From: Rhizopus sp. PT2906
Taxonomy: Eukaryota; Mucoromycota; Mucoromycetes; Mucorales; Rhizopodaceae
Assembly (NCBI GenBank): GCA_025529335.1
Contig: JAMYHX010000655.1
Coordinates: 1-19,083, forward strand
Direction of reading: 5' to 3'
DNA: 19,083 bases
The translations under genes were made by a program, and so were the position numbers. Of the stretch, positions 17,830-19,083 are shown in pieces (the stretch's first letter is position 1; each line of letters starts with the position of its first letter). The notes under the pieces are model-generated. The model searched no databases. It was not told the DNA's origin and worked only from the letters and a program-made list of their open reading frames with translations.

Positions 17830-18340
17830 TTAATATATAACAATGCTTTGGAAAAAGATAATCTCATTTAGACAATGTTTTTCCAATACCTGTTTTCCAA
17901 ACAATGCAAGTCGGTAAAAGTCTTTAATTTTGCCAAGGTCCGTGAAGTATTGATCAGAACAATTGAAAGTTATAAGGGAAGTATAAGTCAATGAGTCTCT
18001 ATATAGCCTCTTTATTAAGATCAAGACGAGAAAGAGAACCCAATACTACAAACAGCGTCATTTTATATGAAAACAGAATTATTAAGGAACCGATTTAATT
18101 ATGGCCAATGATAGTTGGGCATGTCGCGTTGTATATGTTAATAACGTGTATTGTTATCAGTATCTTTGTATTATTCATTCTTAGAGTATAGATTTAGAGT
18201 AATCTCATACGACAAGATTAAGCATTTATAGGGTAAATACGACAGTCCGGAGGGTTTTCGGTTTTGATTTCACCAAAAACCGTTAAATAGGAGAATTTGT
18301 ATTGACCATAAACGTCGGTAATGTAATCCGGTCGTTTTCA
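17830..18340 (-). pseudogene. Remnant with PD...ExK signature, Mucorales repeat family
   Basis: Two minus-strand blocks in the right order. Upstream block 18337..18221 (39 codons, bounded by TGA and TAA): KRPDYITDVYGQYKFSYLTV followed directly by FGEIKTENPPD. Downstream block within 18024..17830: DLGKIKDFYRLALFGKQVLE then KHCLNEIIFFQSI. I recall large families of Mucorales proteins with a PD...FGEIK segment followed by a KD(F/L)xRLAxFxK helix; their function is not known to me. A conserved PD followed some 20 residues later by E-x-K is the signature of the PD-(D/E)xK nuclease fold. The 200 bp between blocks does not read as this protein, so it is broken by an insertion or by decay. Family assignment is from memory and moderate. 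Confidence 0.4.
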
Positions 18341-18765
18341 AAATCACTATCTTTACTGTTGACCAAACAGTTAGCGCAATTTGGCAATGTCATAGCATCA
18401 GAATCAACCAGAAATCGTACAAACAGATGAACGTATGAATTAATTATGGTGTTTACATAGTGGCTTCAGATTGACATCTCTCATTGAAGGAATCAAGAAT
18501 CCCACAGCTAGTACTATATTTCTCTACGCAATGTTCTGTTGCAGTTTTACTAAATTCAATAATGTCAATCGTGCATCCAAATCATCCAAAGTATCGTTTC
18601 CGAAGTCCTTTTTTTAAGGAACAAAAAAAGAAAGCAAATAGATACAGTAAGATCATAAATTTATCATGATCCAGTCAGTCAACTGTAGACTGAGCCTCAC
18701 CTTGACAATTTTTTTTTTTTTTTGATTATATACCCTACTTCAAGGTCTACAACTTTTTCAATAAT
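18341..18765. other. AT-rich stretch, worn minus-strand coding traces
   Basis: On minus, short pieces such as DTLDDLDARLTLLNLVKLQQ (about 18589-18530) and, in another frame, FGCTIDIIEF could be the upstream end of the broken gene at 17830-18340, but stops and frame changes prevent assignment. A T17-type run sits at 18709-18724. Confidence 0.3.
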
Positions 18766-18795
18766 TTATTGAATGATTATTGAAGAATTAAAAAA
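18766..18795 (+). repeat. Possible 3'-end piece of the decayed repeat family
   Basis: TTTATTGAATGATTATTGAAG here resembles the end of the copies near 15000 and 16410 (ATTGAATGATTTT then GAAAAA). It may be the tail of a fourth copy. Confidence 0.3.
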
Positions 18796-18984
18796 CTTGT
18801 TTTTTCTATGCTCGTTTAAAATAAAGTTGGTCGATATAAGATTCATTTGATTTAAAGTTCATTTCGTTTATGGTTCAAACGCTGAAAGGGAAAACCTAAA
18901 AAGCGCGCTCCAAGTAATCAATTGTAGGCATTGGCGTTATTGGGATTTTTCTTAGGGATTGAAGAGGTTGTTGTTAATATAAAG

Positions 18985-19083
18985 AGTTTTCTTGAGATTT
19001 ATAAGTTTAGGTGCTTGAAGTGACCACCAGATCTTTTAAAGTTGATCAAACTTTGTTATAAGAAGTAAAGGTAAAGAAAAGTA
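18985..19083 (+). repeat. Third copy of the decayed family, cut by window end
   Basis: The stretch from about 19015 (TTGAAGTGACCACCAGATCT) onward resembles 16243-16320 (GTTGAGTGACTACCAGACC) and then GTTGATCAAACTT resembles ATTGATCAAATTA. It continues beyond the window. One TAA interrupts the frame used by the best copy. Confidence 0.5.

Noticed and set aside
18484..18669. 61-codon plus-strand open frame
   Set aside because: No pattern; the opposite strand reads slightly more like protein, and the area is decayed repeat.

Overview
The window looks like nuclear DNA of an early-diverging filamentous fungus, most likely a Mucorales species. Reasons: AT-rich DNA, many very short GT-AG introns (about 44-72 nt), closely packed genes, a muskelin gene, a Zn2Cys6 regulator, and decayed transposable elements of types common in Mucorales. 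The taxon call is an inference from gene content and intron style.

Left two thirds (about 450-13,170): a gene-dense block. On the minus strand are a 214-residue cytochrome b561-type membrane protein (two exons) and, 47 bp upstream of it, muskelin (11 exons, 824 aa). Muskelin shares a 284-bp divergent promoter region with a short Zn2Cys6 protein on the plus strand. Then, all on plus, come an intronless DDX21/DDX50 (Gu-type) nucleolar DEAD-box RNA helicase, a small acidic protein of unknown function, a broken tyrosine-recombinase gene from a DIRS/Crypton-type element, and a DNAJC12-like J-domain protein (4 exons). The last of these converges on a 12-exon USO1/p115 vesicle-tethering gene on minus; the two stop codons are 3 bp apart. 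Exon phases were checked by hand: all 11 muskelin, 12 USO1, 4 DNAJC12 and 2 b561 exons join in frame and end at a stop codon.

Right third (about 13,170-19,083): no intact gene seen. It is AT-rich DNA holding decayed repeats: a Ty3/gypsy RNase H-like fragment, a three-copy (perhaps four-copy) family of unknown type whose best copy is a 113-codon open frame without a methionine, an LTR-like TATA/AATAAA arrangement, and on minus a broken member of what I take to be a large Mucorales repeat family with a PD...ExK nuclease-like signature.

The genes do not form a pathway. They are housekeeping or regulatory functions: protein turnover (muskelin/CTLH), ribosome biogenesis (helicase), Golgi tethering (USO1), chaperone partner (DNAJC12) and membrane electron transfer (b561). 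I found no clear previously undescribed system. The most interesting leads are the PD-ExK-like repeat remnant, the multi-copy decayed family, the overlapping DNAJC12/USO1 3' ends, an ambiguous 44- or 29-nt USO1 intron, and a palindrome beside the Zn2Cys6 gene.
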